From: Sphingobacterium sp.
GTDB taxonomy: Bacteria > Bacteroidota > Bacteroidia > Sphingobacteriales > Sphingobacteriaceae
NCBI GenBank assembly: GCA_031286695.1
Contig: JAITTY010000011.1
Span: 434,001 to 498,000 of the forward strand
DNA: 64,000 nt
Direction of reading: 5' to 3'
In this document: in pieces, positions 9,310 to 17,765 of the stretch
Layout of the letters: each line of letters opens with the position of its first letter
How positions within the stretch are numbered: the stretch's first letter is position 1
Notes under the pieces: model-generated
The model's database searches: none
What the model saw: the letters and a program-made list of their open reading frames with translations, nothing else
Told to the model about the DNA's origin: nothing
Position numbers and translations under genes: made by a program

Positions 9310-10941
9310 ATGAAAAAGATAAATCGTTATATGTTTCCTGTCTTAGTGACAGTAGGTTGTGCCGGAATATTTCAATCGTGTACAAAATTGGATGAAAATG
9401 TTTACAGCTCAATTCCTAAAGATGATTTTTATAAAGATAAAAGGGAGGTCATGCAAGCTGCAATGCGACCTTTCACCCATATGCAATCTTGGCTGGCACC
9501 AACAGGTGGGAGTGGTTACTATTATCATTCCGAACTAAGTGCGGATCAGGTTGCCTGGCCGCAGAAGGGGAGGCATGGTTATGATAGTGGCGATCATATC
9601 CGACAGCATTATCATACTTGGACAAGTACTGAAAGTCGAACACGGAGTGCTTGGGAAGGAATGTGGACAGGTTTGGGCTTTGTGAATAATGCAATTCATG
9701 ATATTGAAGCGACAGATATCGCAAAAGTTGGGATGACGCAAGAGGAAAAGGATACTGTACTCACTCAATTGAAAGTTATGCGCGCATTTCACTATATCAA
9801 GATTATGGACTTGTGGGGAAATGTTCCCATTTCTACCGAGATTGTTGATAAACCATTAAATCCGGAAACTAAGCCGCGAACTGAAGTCTTTGCATTTATT
9901 CAATCCGAGTTAGAACAGTATGTCCCTAAACTGCCTAAAACTTCGAATAGTAATGTAGGGGAAGTGTCTATGGCAGCGGGTTACGCGATGCTGGCGGAAC
10001 TTTATTTAAATGCTGAAAAATGGGGAGGCAAACAAATGTATGATCAGTGTATTCAGGTCTGTGATAAAATTATTTCTGGCCAGGCAGGTGGAGTAGGTGG
10101 GACACCAGCGTTGTCCAATGATCTTATAGCGCTTTATAGTAACAATAATAGCGCAAACCCGGAATCTCTTTTTCAATTCCAATATAGTCGTAAAGCTGGA
10201 TTGACATTTGATTGGGGCGGTTTTTATATGGGCTATGACTATATGAAGGAAGTACTCAAAGTCGGTTATGGTGGGTGGAATGCTTTTGTGGTTATCCCTA
10301 CGGCTTTTGATGCTTATGCTGAAAATGACCTGCGGAAGAAAGAATGGTTTTTATTTGGACCACAATATCGATATGGTACCACCACACCTGTTTTGGGAAC
10401 AGAAGAATACAATGGAAAGCCTTTGGTATTTGTGAATTCGATCCGAAGAGAAAGCGAAGGTGATAAGACTTCGGAAGGTGGTATGACGAAAGGAGAAGAA
10501 AATTCGGGGGCACGTTTTAATAAATATAAATCAGGTACTTTGGATGATGCTAATTACTGGGAGAATGATTATATTATTTATCGTCTCACAGAGATTTACT
10601 TTGATAAGGCAGAAGCGCTGATGCGCAAAAATGGGGGAACTGCAACACAGGAAGCCGTTGACCTGATTAATGCTTCTCGTAAGAGAGCATTTAAGGACGC
10701 CGATTGGGGGGCAAGTAAATATACAACATCATCGCTTACAATGAATGAGTTGTTGGCTGAACGCGGACGTGAGTTTATTTTTGAAGGAAAAAGGAGGACA
10801 GATCTCATTCGTTTTGGAAAATATACCTCTTCTGCTTGGTGGGATCACAAACCCTCGAGTGACGTAAACAGAGAGTTATATCCTGTTCCCTCAAATCAAT
10901 TGTCAATCAATCCCAATTTAAAACAAAACCCTGGTTATTAA
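9310..10941 (+). CDS. SusD/RagB-family outer membrane lipoprotein (pair 2)
   Basis: This is the glycan-capturing partner of the SusC just upstream. I start it at ATG 9310 because the product (543 residues) then opens with a lipoprotein signal, MKKINRYMFPVLVTVGC onward, with the lipidated Cys in the GIFQSC segment. The in-frame ATG at 9283 lies inside the SusC gene and would add nine residues in front of the signal. SusD hallmarks are present: VMRAFHYIKIMDLWGNVPI near 155-175, AAGYAMLAELYLNAEKWGG near 220, the LAERGREFIFEGKRRTDLIRFGKY block near 480-500, and a YPVPSNQLSINPNLKQNPGY end. The gene is followed by an 11-bp hairpin and then a GH76 gene. Confidence 0.93.
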   Translation: MKKINRYMFPVLVTVGCAGIFQSCTKLDENVYSSIPKDDFYKDKREVMQAAMRPFTHMQSWLAPTGGSGYYYHSELSADQVAWPQKGRHGYDSGDHIRQHYHTWTSTESRTRSAWEGMWTGLGFVNNAIHDIEATDIAKVGMTQEEKDTVLTQLKVMRAFHYIKIMDLWGNVPISTEIVDKPLNPETKPRTEVFAFIQSELEQYVPKLPKTSNSNVGEVSMAAGYAMLAELYLNAEKWGGKQMYDQCIQVCDKIISGQAGGVGGTPALSNDLIALYSNNNSANPESLFQFQYSRKAGLTFDWGGFYMGYDYMKEVLKVGYGGWNAFVVIPTAFDAYAENDLRKKEWFLFGPQYRYGTTTPVLGTEEYNGKPLVFVNSIRRESEGDKTSEGGMTKGEENSGARFNKYKSGTLDDANYWENDYIIYRLTEIYFDKAEALMRKNGGTATQEAVDLINASRKRAFKDADWGASKYTTSSLTMNELLAERGREFIFEGKRRTDLIRFGKYTSSAWWDHKPSSDVNRELYPVPSNQLSINPNLKQNPGY

Positions 10942-10948
10942 TGTTCAG

Positions 10949-10985
10949 GAATAGTAGATGCCGCATAGGTATCTACTATTCTTTT
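10949..10985 (+). terminator. Terminator-like hairpin between SusD pair 2 and GH76
   Basis: A perfect 11-bp inverted repeat (GAATAGTAGAT / ATCTACTATTC, 10949-10959 with 10971-10981) has an 11-base loop and is followed by TTTTACC. It begins 8 bases after the SusD stop. With only 55 bases before the GH76 gene, it probably lets some transcripts through, so the enzyme would be made at a lower level than the SusC/SusD pair. Confidence 0.75.
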
Positions 10986-10996
10986 ACCTAAAACAC

Positions 10997-12163
10997 ATGA
11001 AAAGATATTTTACGTTGTTTCTTTTGAACTTTATTGGTGCAACCTTATTTGCACAAAAAAATGATTTTCAAAACTATGCTATCCAAACTTTAGATAGCAT
11101 CTATAGCAAGTTTGGAAATACTAAGAATCAGCTTTTGGCTGAAAAATATCCCTTTGATAAAAACTTTAAAGCTGATTATCTGGATAATAATCAACAGGCA
11201 GGGCAGCAAAAAAAATATGCTTATCTATGGCCTTTCTCGGGTAGTTTCTCGGCGGTCAATGCTTTAATGGAATTACCTAAGACAAAAAAGGCTTTTCAAT
11301 TCATACTTAACAAAAAAGTACTGGTGGGTTTACAGGAGTACAGGGATGAAAGCAGATCGCCTGTTGGCTATGCTTCTTATTTAAATACAGCTCCTCCTTC
11401 GGACCGTTTTTATGACGATAATATCTGGCTGGGTATCGATTTTACAGATAGCTATATCCATACAAAAAAGATGAACTACCTGACTTCGGCCAAAGAGATC
11501 TGGAATTTTGTAAAGAGTGGGGAGGATGATAAATTAGGTGGTGGCGTTTATTGGTGTGAACAGAAAAAGGAATCTAAAAATACCTGTTCGAATGCCCCTG
11601 CAAGTGTGTTTGCACTTAAATTATTTATGGCAACCAATGATAAGTCCTATCTGCAAGAAGGAGAACGCCTTTACGCATGGACAAAGAGAAATCTTCAGGA
11701 TCCCGAAGACAAGTTATATTGGGACAATATTCAGCTCAATGGAAAAATTGGAAAGGCCAAGTTTTCATACAACGCTGGACAAATGTTGCAGGCGGCAGCC
11801 TTGCTTTATAAACTGACGAAAAATAAGCAGTACCTTGAAGATGCGCAGCAGCTGGCTGAGGCTTGCTTAGGGTATTTTTTTGAGAAAAGTGGCGAACTGA
11901 ATTTTCCAAAACTGAAAAATAGCAATTTGTGGTTCCATGCGGTAATGATGCGCGGTTATATGGAGCTTGCTGCGGTGAATGGCAACCAAAAGTATCTTGC
12001 AGTTTTTGCGAAAAACCTTGAATTTGCCTGGAGGCATATGCGCGACAAAGAAGGGCTTTTCAGCCCAGACTGGACCTTGAAGGATCAACATCAATCGAAG
12101 TGGCTCCTTGATCAGTGTGCTTTTGTCGAGATGTATGCACGGCTGGCCAAAGCCGGATACTAG
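10997..12163 (+). CDS. Glycoside hydrolase family 76 protein, probable alpha-1,6-mannanase
   Basis: GH76 enzymes are endo-acting and cut the alpha-1,6-mannose backbone of fungal (yeast) mannan. The 388-residue product from ATG 10997 has a signal peptide (about 1-19, ending LFAQ). An (alpha/alpha)6-type helical body follows, with WPFSGSFSAVNALMEL near 78-93, the family's catalytic aspartate pair in FYDDNIWLGIDF (Asp140-Asp141), GGGVYWCEQ near 175, and SYNAGQMLQAAALLYKLT near 265. The upstream in-frame ATG at 10958 is rejected because it falls inside the hairpin and would hide the signal peptide. The enzyme is the main clue that the two SusC/SusD pairs serve alpha-mannan. No GH92 or GH125 mannosidase is visible in the window, so full breakdown would need genes elsewhere. 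Confidence 0.87.
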   Translation: MKRYFTLFLLNFIGATLFAQKNDFQNYAIQTLDSIYSKFGNTKNQLLAEKYPFDKNFKADYLDNNQQAGQQKKYAYLWPFSGSFSAVNALMELPKTKKAFQFILNKKVLVGLQEYRDESRSPVGYASYLNTAPPSDRFYDDNIWLGIDFTDSYIHTKKMNYLTSAKEIWNFVKSGEDDKLGGGVYWCEQKKESKNTCSNAPASVFALKLFMATNDKSYLQEGERLYAWTKRNLQDPEDKLYWDNIQLNGKIGKAKFSYNAGQMLQAAALLYKLTKNKQYLEDAQQLAEACLGYFFEKSGELNFPKLKNSNLWFHAVMMRGYMELAAVNGNQKYLAVFAKNLEFAWRHMRDKEGLFSPDWTLKDQHQSKWLLDQCAFVEMYARLAKAGY

Positions 12164-12481
12164 AACAACTTTACAACAGCTCAGTGTAGGCTTCTTGAAA
12201 AATCTGCTAAAAGTATTTTTAGCAGATTTTTTTTGTTCTTGTAACATGTTGGTTAGAGAGATTAAATAATGTTTACTTAACATAATAAATACTGTAAAAT
12301 TTCTATTTTTGAAATGATCAACTTCCAGTTTTGAATAATTTGTAAAATAGGATCCGTAGACAAGGGGCTAATATTATATACTGAACGATTTTGTTGGACA
12401 TATCGGCATTAGGATTATCTTCCGGGTGAGCCCAAGATTTGAAGGAGGTCGCATTTTGATTAAATACCAAGTTATTTTATT
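12164..12481. other. 318-bp intergenic region before phosphodiesterase gene
   Basis: Apart from the terminator at its start, I see no gene. TTTG occurs at 12435-12438 and an AGGAGG-like stretch at 12442-12447, but the latter is about 35 bases before the ATG, too far to act as a ribosome-binding site. No confident promoter. Confidence 0.5.
12198..12234 (+). terminator. Intrinsic terminator after GH76 gene
   Basis: The stem AAATCTGCTAAAA with TTTTTAGCAGATTT around a GTA loop is followed by a run of T. It is strong and ends the first glycan locus. Confidence 0.92.
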
Positions 12482-13375
12482 ATGAAAATTAAAAATCTAT
12501 TATTACCATTGGTTTTGCTGGGCCTTTCCACAAGTACAGTATTGGCGCAGAGTAAAAAAATCAAACATGTCGTTTTAGTTGGTTTTGACGGTTTTGGTGC
12601 TTATGCTTTACCAAAGGCGGAAATGCCAAATCTTAAAAAAATGATGCAGGAGGGGACCTACAGTACCCATGTACGCACAGTACTGCCTTCTTCAAGTGCG
12701 GTGAATTGGGCTTCTATGATTATGGGGGCTGGTCCTACAGCTCATGGATATACTGAGTGGGATAGCAAAGTCCCCGAAATCCCGTCTACGACCAAAACAG
12801 CCAATGGAATGTTCCCTTCGTTGTTTAATGCTGTAGCAGGCAAAAACCCTAAAGCGCAGTTTGCAGTAGTACACAGCTGGCCTGGTATAGGTTATCTGAT
12901 CGATAACAAAGTTGTCCAGAAAGTCATTAATACCAAAGATGATGATGAAGCCGCTTTAAATACGACTGTGGATATTATAAAAAAAGAGAAACCGACAATT
13001 ATGTTTGTACACTTTGACCAACCTGATGGTGTAGGGCATAATATTGGACACAATACGCCGGAATACTATGCCGAGTTAAAACAGGTTGACAGGCGCATAG
13101 GTACCTTACAGCAGGCTGTAAAAGAGGCGGGAATCGCAGATGAAACGATTTTCGTTGTTGCTGCTGATCATGGCGGTACAGGAAAGGGACACGGTGGTAA
13201 ATCGTTGGCCGAGGTGGAGATTCCCTGGGTAATGACCGGACCTGGTGTGCCGAAAGGAAAAGAAATCAAGGAAACGCTGATGATTTATGATATCGCACCT
13301 ACGTTAACTTGGTTGCTTGGTGCACCGCTTGATGCCGCTTGGCGCGGACAGGCGATCAAAGCGTTCCAACAATAG
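12482..13375 (+). CDS. Secreted alkaline phosphatase-superfamily protein (type I phosphodiesterase/nucleotide pyrophosphatase family)
   Basis: This is a periplasmic metal-dependent phosphodiesterase or phosphatase of 297 residues. After a signal peptide (about 1-22, ending VLAQ) it shows the family's two-metal site: Asp36 in LVGFDGFG, the probable nucleophile Ser72 with Asn75 in PSSSAVNWAS, Asp182 and His186 in FDQPDGVGHNIGH, and Asp229-His230 and His237 in AADHGGTGKGHGG. Plant and animal family members use Thr as nucleophile; here it is Ser, as in several bacterial relatives. A terminator separates it from the GH76 gene, so a link to mannan (for example its phosphodiester side groups) is only a possibility. 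Substrate unknown. Confidence 0.85.
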   Translation: MKIKNLLLPLVLLGLSTSTVLAQSKKIKHVVLVGFDGFGAYALPKAEMPNLKKMMQEGTYSTHVRTVLPSSSAVNWASMIMGAGPTAHGYTEWDSKVPEIPSTTKTANGMFPSLFNAVAGKNPKAQFAVVHSWPGIGYLIDNKVVQKVINTKDDDEAALNTTVDIIKKEKPTIMFVHFDQPDGVGHNIGHNTPEYYAELKQVDRRIGTLQQAVKEAGIADETIFVVAADHGGTGKGHGGKSLAEVEIPWVMTGPGVPKGKEIKETLMIYDIAPTLTWLLGAPLDAAWRGQAIKAFQQ

Positions 13376-13383
13376 TCGTTGCC

Positions 13384-13433
13384 CGTCAAACAAAAAGCCC
13401 CAAAGAAAATTCTTTGGGGCTTTTTGTTTGACG
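13384..13433. terminator. Strong bidirectional terminator (24-bp stem)
   Basis: A perfect palindrome of 24 bp per arm spans 13384-13407 and 13410-13433, with AAAAAGCCCC / GGGGCTTTTT at its centre. It carries an A-run on the left and a T-run on the right, so it reads as a terminator in both directions. It sits between the convergent phosphodiesterase and nrdF genes and probably serves both. Confidence 0.95.
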
Positions 13434-13444
13434 AATCGTCAATA

Positions 13445-14431
13445 TTATATGTCTACGACCACATCCATTTTGAAGTCGTCATCTTTTAGATGGACAATTT
13501 CCGTTGCTTTTTCGTAGTTAGTTGATTTCTTGGAGAAGAAGTCGTGTTGCGTCGTTTCAGTATTCAATCCATTCAATACGATTGGGTTGACTTGTTTTAC
13601 TTCGAAGATCGGATCAAAGCCCAAATTCATCAATGCTTTGTTGGCATTGTAACGAACATATTCTTTTACCTCTGCAGTTAAGCCAACTTCAGTATAGATC
13701 TCTTCTGTATATTTCAGCTCATTTTCATACAAATTGTAAAGCAAGGCCAAGAAACGAGCTTTTACCTGATCTTGATTTTTTAATTTTTTGAATTGATCTT
13801 GAGCTATTAATCCAACGAATACACCGTGAATAGATTCGTCTGCGATAATTTTCTTAATGATATCGGCAGAAGCAACCATTTCACCTTGTCCACATAACCA
13901 TAATGGCAAGAAGAATCCAGAATAAAATAAGAATGACTCCAATAATACGGAGGCAGCCATCGCCATATAAATCTCCTCGTCCGAAGCATCTTCTTTATCG
14001 ATTGCGCGGTAGTAGCCATCAATCGTTTCTGCTTTGTATTGAAGATATTTATTTTGTTGAACCCATTCGAAAATGTCGTTTATTTCTGCGGTTGTAGAAA
14101 CTGTCGTGAAAATAGTGGAATACGATTTTGCGTGGATAGCTTCCATCATACACATATAGGACAATACAGCTTTATTCTGTAATGTATCGATATGATCGAT
14201 GATTTTAGGCATACCAGTATGGCTTTGAAGGGTATCCAATAGGGTCAATCCTCCTAAAGCTTTTTTATACGCATCTTTCATTTCTGGGCTGATACGTTTC
14301 CAGCTATCGATATCTTTTGATGGAATGTATTCCGTATCGATCCAGAATTGACGGATATTTTGTTCCCAGAACATCAATACATAATCGTTCTCAGGGGTAT
14401 TCCAGTTGACAGCTTTATATGTTTTACTCAT
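13445..14431 (-). CDS. nrdF: Class Ib ribonucleotide reductase, beta subunit
   Basis: The small subunit makes and stores the radical needed to reduce ribonucleotides to deoxyribonucleotides. It has 328 residues, the usual NrdF length. All six metal ligands are present: Asp66, Glu97, His100, Glu165, Glu199 and His202 (segments LLDTLQ, MMEAIHAKSYS, LLESFLFYSG, IADESIHG). The radical-bearing tyrosine is at Tyr104. Retention of all ligands argues against the metal-free class Ie variants. With nrdI in the operon, the cofactor is probably dimanganese-tyrosyl, assembled with oxidant supplied by NrdI. A 132-bp gap separates it from the nrdE stop; a weak inverted repeat (AAAAG...CTTTT around CGCC/GGCG near 14494-14522) lies there. 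Confidence 0.95.
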   Translation of the reverse strand: MSKTYKAVNWNTPENDYVLMFWEQNIRQFWIDTEYIPSKDIDSWKRISPEMKDAYKKALGGLTLLDTLQSHTGMPKIIDHIDTLQNKAVLSYMCMMEAIHAKSYSTIFTTVSTTAEINDIFEWVQQNKYLQYKAETIDGYYRAIDKEDASDEEIYMAMAASVLLESFLFYSGFFLPLWLCGQGEMVASADIIKKIIADESIHGVFVGLIAQDQFKKLKNQDQVKARFLALLYNLYENELKYTEEIYTEVGLTAEVKEYVRYNANKALMNLGFDPIFEVKQVNPIVLNGLNTETTQHDFFSKKSTNYEKATEIVHLKDDDFKMDVVVDI

Positions 14432-14563
14432 TTTTAGTTTAAAGTATTAGGCATTTATTATCACGTATTTGGATTGTTGATTTTAGATAAGCCAAAAGCC
14501 GCCAATGGCGTAGGCAACTTTTGACTTTCTCCCATTATATATCCAAATACTAAAATCTCAAAA

Positions 14564-16669
14564 TTAAGCTGAACAAGAAACACATTCGTCGATGGTCGAT
14601 TTTCTTGTCCGTGTATAATAAAGGGATTTCAATCCCAATTTATGTGCATAGATATAATATCTAGACAAATCTCTCGTCGAATCCTTTGAGTTTGTATGCA
14701 AAATTGTAGATACACCCTGATCAATATGGCGTTGGATAACCGAGATCAATTTTAAGACCTTGAATTGATCCATGTCATAGGCCGATTTGAAATAGAAATA
14801 ATTATCGTTTGTCAAGTATGGCATTGGATAGTAAGTTGTACTATCTCCATACTCACGTACCTCAATGATATCTACGATTGGCATAACTGATGCGGTTGCA
14901 TTCATGATATACGAAGTCGATTGATTTGGAGCAATAGCCAAACGGTAAGCATGGTAAATACCATGTTCTTTGATTTTTGCTTTTAATTCCAACCAATCTT
15001 CTACTGTTGGAATATGTATTCCTTCAAATAACTCCGCTACTTTAGCTGTTTTAGGCATATAATCGCGGTTTACGTAATTGTTGAAATACGTGCCATCGGC
15101 ATAGGCTGATTTTTCAAAGCCAACAAAAGTTTTACCCCGTTCTTTTGCAATTTCCATCGATGCTTCCAATGAATAATAGTTCATCATCATAAAGAAGGTA
15201 TTGGCAAAATCTAGCGCCTCATTAGATTCATACATGATGAAGCTTTTTGCAAGGTAACCATGGAGGTTCATTGCACCAAGCCCTACAGAATGTAACTCAC
15301 GGTTTGCTTTCGCAATAGATGGAACCATATCGATATTGGTCACGTCTGTAACGACAGTCAAAGCACGCATAGCCGTTTTTACGGTCTCTTTGATACGTTT
15401 GTTGTCCATTACAGTCGCAATATTTAAGGATCCTAAGTTACAGGAGATACCATAACGGATCGTATCCTGTTTACCATAGATCTCAATATCGGATACTTGG
15501 GATACTTGCATGATTTCAGTACACAAGTTCGAGAATTTCACTTGACCGATTTCATTCAATGCATGGACACGGTTGGTGTTCTCTTTGAAGAAAATATAAG
15601 GATATCCGGATTCTTTTTGTGTCTGTGCAATTTTAACTAAAAGATGACGGGCATTGATTTTTTTCTTTTTCACGTTTGGATTCGTGATCAATTCGTCGTA
15701 CATCTTGTCCATATCCATCTCATCCAAGAATTGTCCATACTCTTGCATCACGGTGTGTGGGTAGATCAAATAGCAAGGTTCATCTTTTTCTGCCAATTCC
15801 ATGAATTTATCAGGCACGATGATACCGATCGACAATGATTTGATCCGTACTTTCTCGTCAACGTTGATTTTTTTACAATCTAAAAATTCTTCGATGTCGG
15901 AGTGGAAAATATTGAGGTATACTGCCCCGGCACCTGGACGTTGTCCCAACTGGTTCGCATATGAAAACGTATCTTCCATAATCTTCATGATCGGAAGTAC
16001 ACCGCCAGCACGGCCTTCAACACCTTTGATCGCTTCTCCGCGAGCACGGATTTTGGAGATATTGAACGATACACCACCACCGATAGAAGACAACTTCATG
16101 GCAGAATCAACAGCGTAACCGATACCATTTAAGTTGTCGCCGATTTCATCCAAGAAACAAGATACCAATTCACCCGAGCGTTTCTTTCCTGCATTCAAGA
16201 ATGTAGGGGTCGCTGGCTGATATTCTTGATTGATCATGATTTCTGCGTACTCAATTGCTTTTTGAACACCCTCTTCTCTTGCTAAGAACAAGGAAACAGC
16301 AACTACACGGTCTTCATAACGCTCTAAAAACTTCTCTCCAGAGTCATCACGTAATGCGTAGCTCTGGAAGAATTTGAATGCCGCCATAAAAGATTCGAAA
16401 CGGAATTTCTTCGCATAGACATAGTTGAATACCGTTTCCATTTCTTCAAATGTAAACCATTGGTAAAAGTCAATATAATAGTTGTTTTCTACCAAATAGT
16501 CTATTTTTTCTTTTAATGTATAAAAGAACACTGTGTTCTTATTTACATATTCCAAGAAATATGCACGAACCGCTTCCTTATCTTTATGTAAGCTAAATTC
16601 GTCATCATGCTTAATCATGATTTCATTATTAAGCAATATCCAGTTTTTTGCTACTTCGTTTGCTACCAT
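14564..16669 (-). CDS. nrdE: Class Ib ribonucleotide reductase, alpha (catalytic) subunit
   Basis: The large subunit reduces ribonucleoside diphosphates. The 701 residues match the standard NrdE length. Active-site residues seen are the thiyl Cys383 with Asn381 and Glu385 in NLCTEI, the redox pair Cys171 (GELVSCFLD) and Cys410 (SCNLGSLN), and the C-terminal shuttle pair Cys696/Cys699 (ECVSCSA). There is no N-terminal ATP-cone, as expected for class Ib. The start at 16669 overlaps nrdI by 41 bases. A start at Met18 would avoid the overlap, but the preceding WILLNNEIMI segment also aligns with Firmicute NrdE N-termini, so the upstream start is preferred. The overlap suggests translational coupling. 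Confidence 0.95.
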   Translation of the reverse strand: MVANEVAKNWILLNNEIMIKHDDEFSLHKDKEAVRAYFLEYVNKNTVFFYTLKEKIDYLVENNYYIDFYQWFTFEEMETVFNYVYAKKFRFESFMAAFKFFQSYALRDDSGEKFLERYEDRVVAVSLFLAREEGVQKAIEYAEIMINQEYQPATPTFLNAGKKRSGELVSCFLDEIGDNLNGIGYAVDSAMKLSSIGGGVSFNISKIRARGEAIKGVEGRAGGVLPIMKIMEDTFSYANQLGQRPGAGAVYLNIFHSDIEEFLDCKKINVDEKVRIKSLSIGIIVPDKFMELAEKDEPCYLIYPHTVMQEYGQFLDEMDMDKMYDELITNPNVKKKKINARHLLVKIAQTQKESGYPYIFFKENTNRVHALNEIGQVKFSNLCTEIMQVSQVSDIEIYGKQDTIRYGISCNLGSLNIATVMDNKRIKETVKTAMRALTVVTDVTNIDMVPSIAKANRELHSVGLGAMNLHGYLAKSFIMYESNEALDFANTFFMMMNYYSLEASMEIAKERGKTFVGFEKSAYADGTYFNNYVNRDYMPKTAKVAELFEGIHIPTVEDWLELKAKIKEHGIYHAYRLAIAPNQSTSYIMNATASVMPIVDIIEVREYGDSTTYYPMPYLTNDNYFYFKSAYDMDQFKVLKLISVIQRHIDQGVSTILHTNSKDSTRDLSRYYIYAHKLGLKSLYYTRTRKSTIDECVSCSA

Positions 16670-17036
16670 CGCAAAAGTTCTTTAAGATGTCAATAAATTG
16701 ATTAATATCTTCCATTGTTCCGGACAGTTCAAATTTGAACGCCAGTGGAATGTCGAAATCCTGTGAAATGCGATCAGCTGCTAGACCAAAATTCGGTCCC
16801 CAGTTGCGGTTGCCACTGGAAGTAACAGAATAGATATTTTTAGCTTCGCGTTTCATGAATTCTTTTGTGTTTTCGGGTACCTGTCCAAAATTTGTGGTGA
16901 AGGTGACCAAATGACCAGGGGCTTTTACCGTTAAATCGGCGGTGATTTTATGGATTTGCCAACCCGTTATCTGAGCTACTTTATCCATAAAACGTTGTAC
17001 GTTCCCCGTTCTGGAATCATAATAAATGTGTATCAT
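16629..17036 (-). CDS. nrdI: NrdI, flavodoxin-like class Ib RNR activase
   Basis: NrdI is a small FMN protein that delivers the oxidant needed to assemble the dimanganese-tyrosyl cofactor of NrdF. From ATG 17036 the product has 135 residues and begins directly with the flavodoxin-like strand, MIHIYYDSRTGNVQRF, which holds the FMN phosphate loop. Other flavin-contacting segments are TTNFGQVPENTKEF and SSGNRNWGPNFG. An in-frame ATG at 17147 would add 37 residues lying over the end of nrdH and is not supported by the family. The stop lies inside nrdE (41-base overlap). Confidence 0.92.
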   Translation of the reverse strand: MIHIYYDSRTGNVQRFMDKVAQITGWQIHKITADLTVKAPGHLVTFTTNFGQVPENTKEFMKREAKNIYSVTSSGNRNWGPNFGLAADRISQDFDIPLAFKFELSGTMEDINQFIDILKNFCDGSKRSSKKLDIA

Positions 17037-17070
17037 GTCACTGTTTAATTTTAATGATACGCTGAATTTA

Positions 17071-17304
17071 TTAAAGGGCAATGGCAGCCAATTCTTCTGG
17101 TTTAAAGCCAATGATACGGTGTTGAATCTCTTCATTTTCCAACACAATTACCGTAGGAACGGTGCGGATTTTGAATCTTGCGGCCAAGTCTGGTTCATCA
17201 AAAGGATTAACCGTTTCATATTGGATACCTTTTTGATCCAAATAAGCCGATACTTGTGCACAAGGAGCACAATCGTTTTTCTCAAATTTGATAATTCTTG
17301 CCAT
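17071..17304 (-). CDS. nrdH: Thioredoxin/glutaredoxin-like protein (NrdH-type)
   Basis: This 77-residue thioredoxin-fold protein is first in the RNR operon and most likely supplies electrons to the C-terminal cysteine pair of NrdE. The active site is CAPC (residues 13-16), and the cis-proline loop is RTVPTVIVL. Classical NrdH proteins have CMQC or CVQC, so the motif here is unusual and closer to thioredoxins. It ends 34 bases before nrdI. The role is inferred from position, size and fold. Confidence 0.85.
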   Translation of the reverse strand: MARIIKFEKNDCAPCAQVSAYLDQKGIQYETVNPFDEPDLAARFKIRTVPTVIVLENEEIQHRIIGFKPEELAAIAL

Positions 17305-17765
17305 GTTTACTTGTTTATTTTTTTATTCCAATCTTTATAGAAAAACTCGGTACGGAGTTAATGGTATCAATTTTAATCGGGGAGACCAGATTGAAGGTTA
17401 ACCTGGCCATTTAAAATAGACAATTCACCAAAAAGAAAAGTCTGTATTTCGATACTTAAAAACTTCGTTGAGTTGCCAATTCTTTCATTAGCTTAACAAA
17501 TATCTTATATTTTCTTTCGATGCGGTAGTTTGACTTTTCCACATTTTGGGTAAAAGTTTGTCAGAGAATGCGTTTGCTGAAGATTCGTGTTTGTAAGTTG
17601 TTGTTTTTCTGTGTTTTGTAAATGTGGATAACTTTAAATTAGTAATTTTTACCACTATTTTACAAATGATTTAAGTTTAATTTTAGTGTCATAAAAAAGC
17701 TACAAAGCTTGTTTTTTTATGAAAATTTTATTACTTTATTTTGCCCTAATTTGAAAAATAAATTT
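17305..17765. other. 461-bp divergent intergenic region (nrd operon / S9 peptidase)
   Basis: This region must hold promoters for the nrd operon (minus) and the peptidase (plus). I saw no gene, no clear NrdR box pair and no good TTTG / TAnnTTTG pair on either strand. TAACTTTA at 17633-17640 resembles the araB -7 element, but no TTTG sits at the right distance. Confidence 0.5.

Noticed and set aside
9473..9792. Open frames on the minus strand inside the second SusD gene
   Set aside because: They lie fully inside a well-supported gene, have no recognisable domains, and show composition expected from the complementary strand. The same holds for the many other short frames opposite real genes.
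10958..10996. Upstream ATG extension of the GH76 gene
   Set aside because: It falls within the terminator-like hairpin and would place 13 residues before the signal peptide.
12442..12447. AGGAGG-like sequence as a Shine-Dalgarno site
   Set aside because: It is about 35 bases before the ATG, too far to act, and other genes here lack such sites.
16618..16669. Shorter nrdE start at Met18
   Set aside because: It would remove the overlap with nrdI, but residues before it match the N-terminal pattern of other NrdE proteins.
17305..17765. NrdR boxes upstream of the nrd operon
   Set aside because: I looked for paired ACAC-AT-rich-GTGT palindromes and found none.
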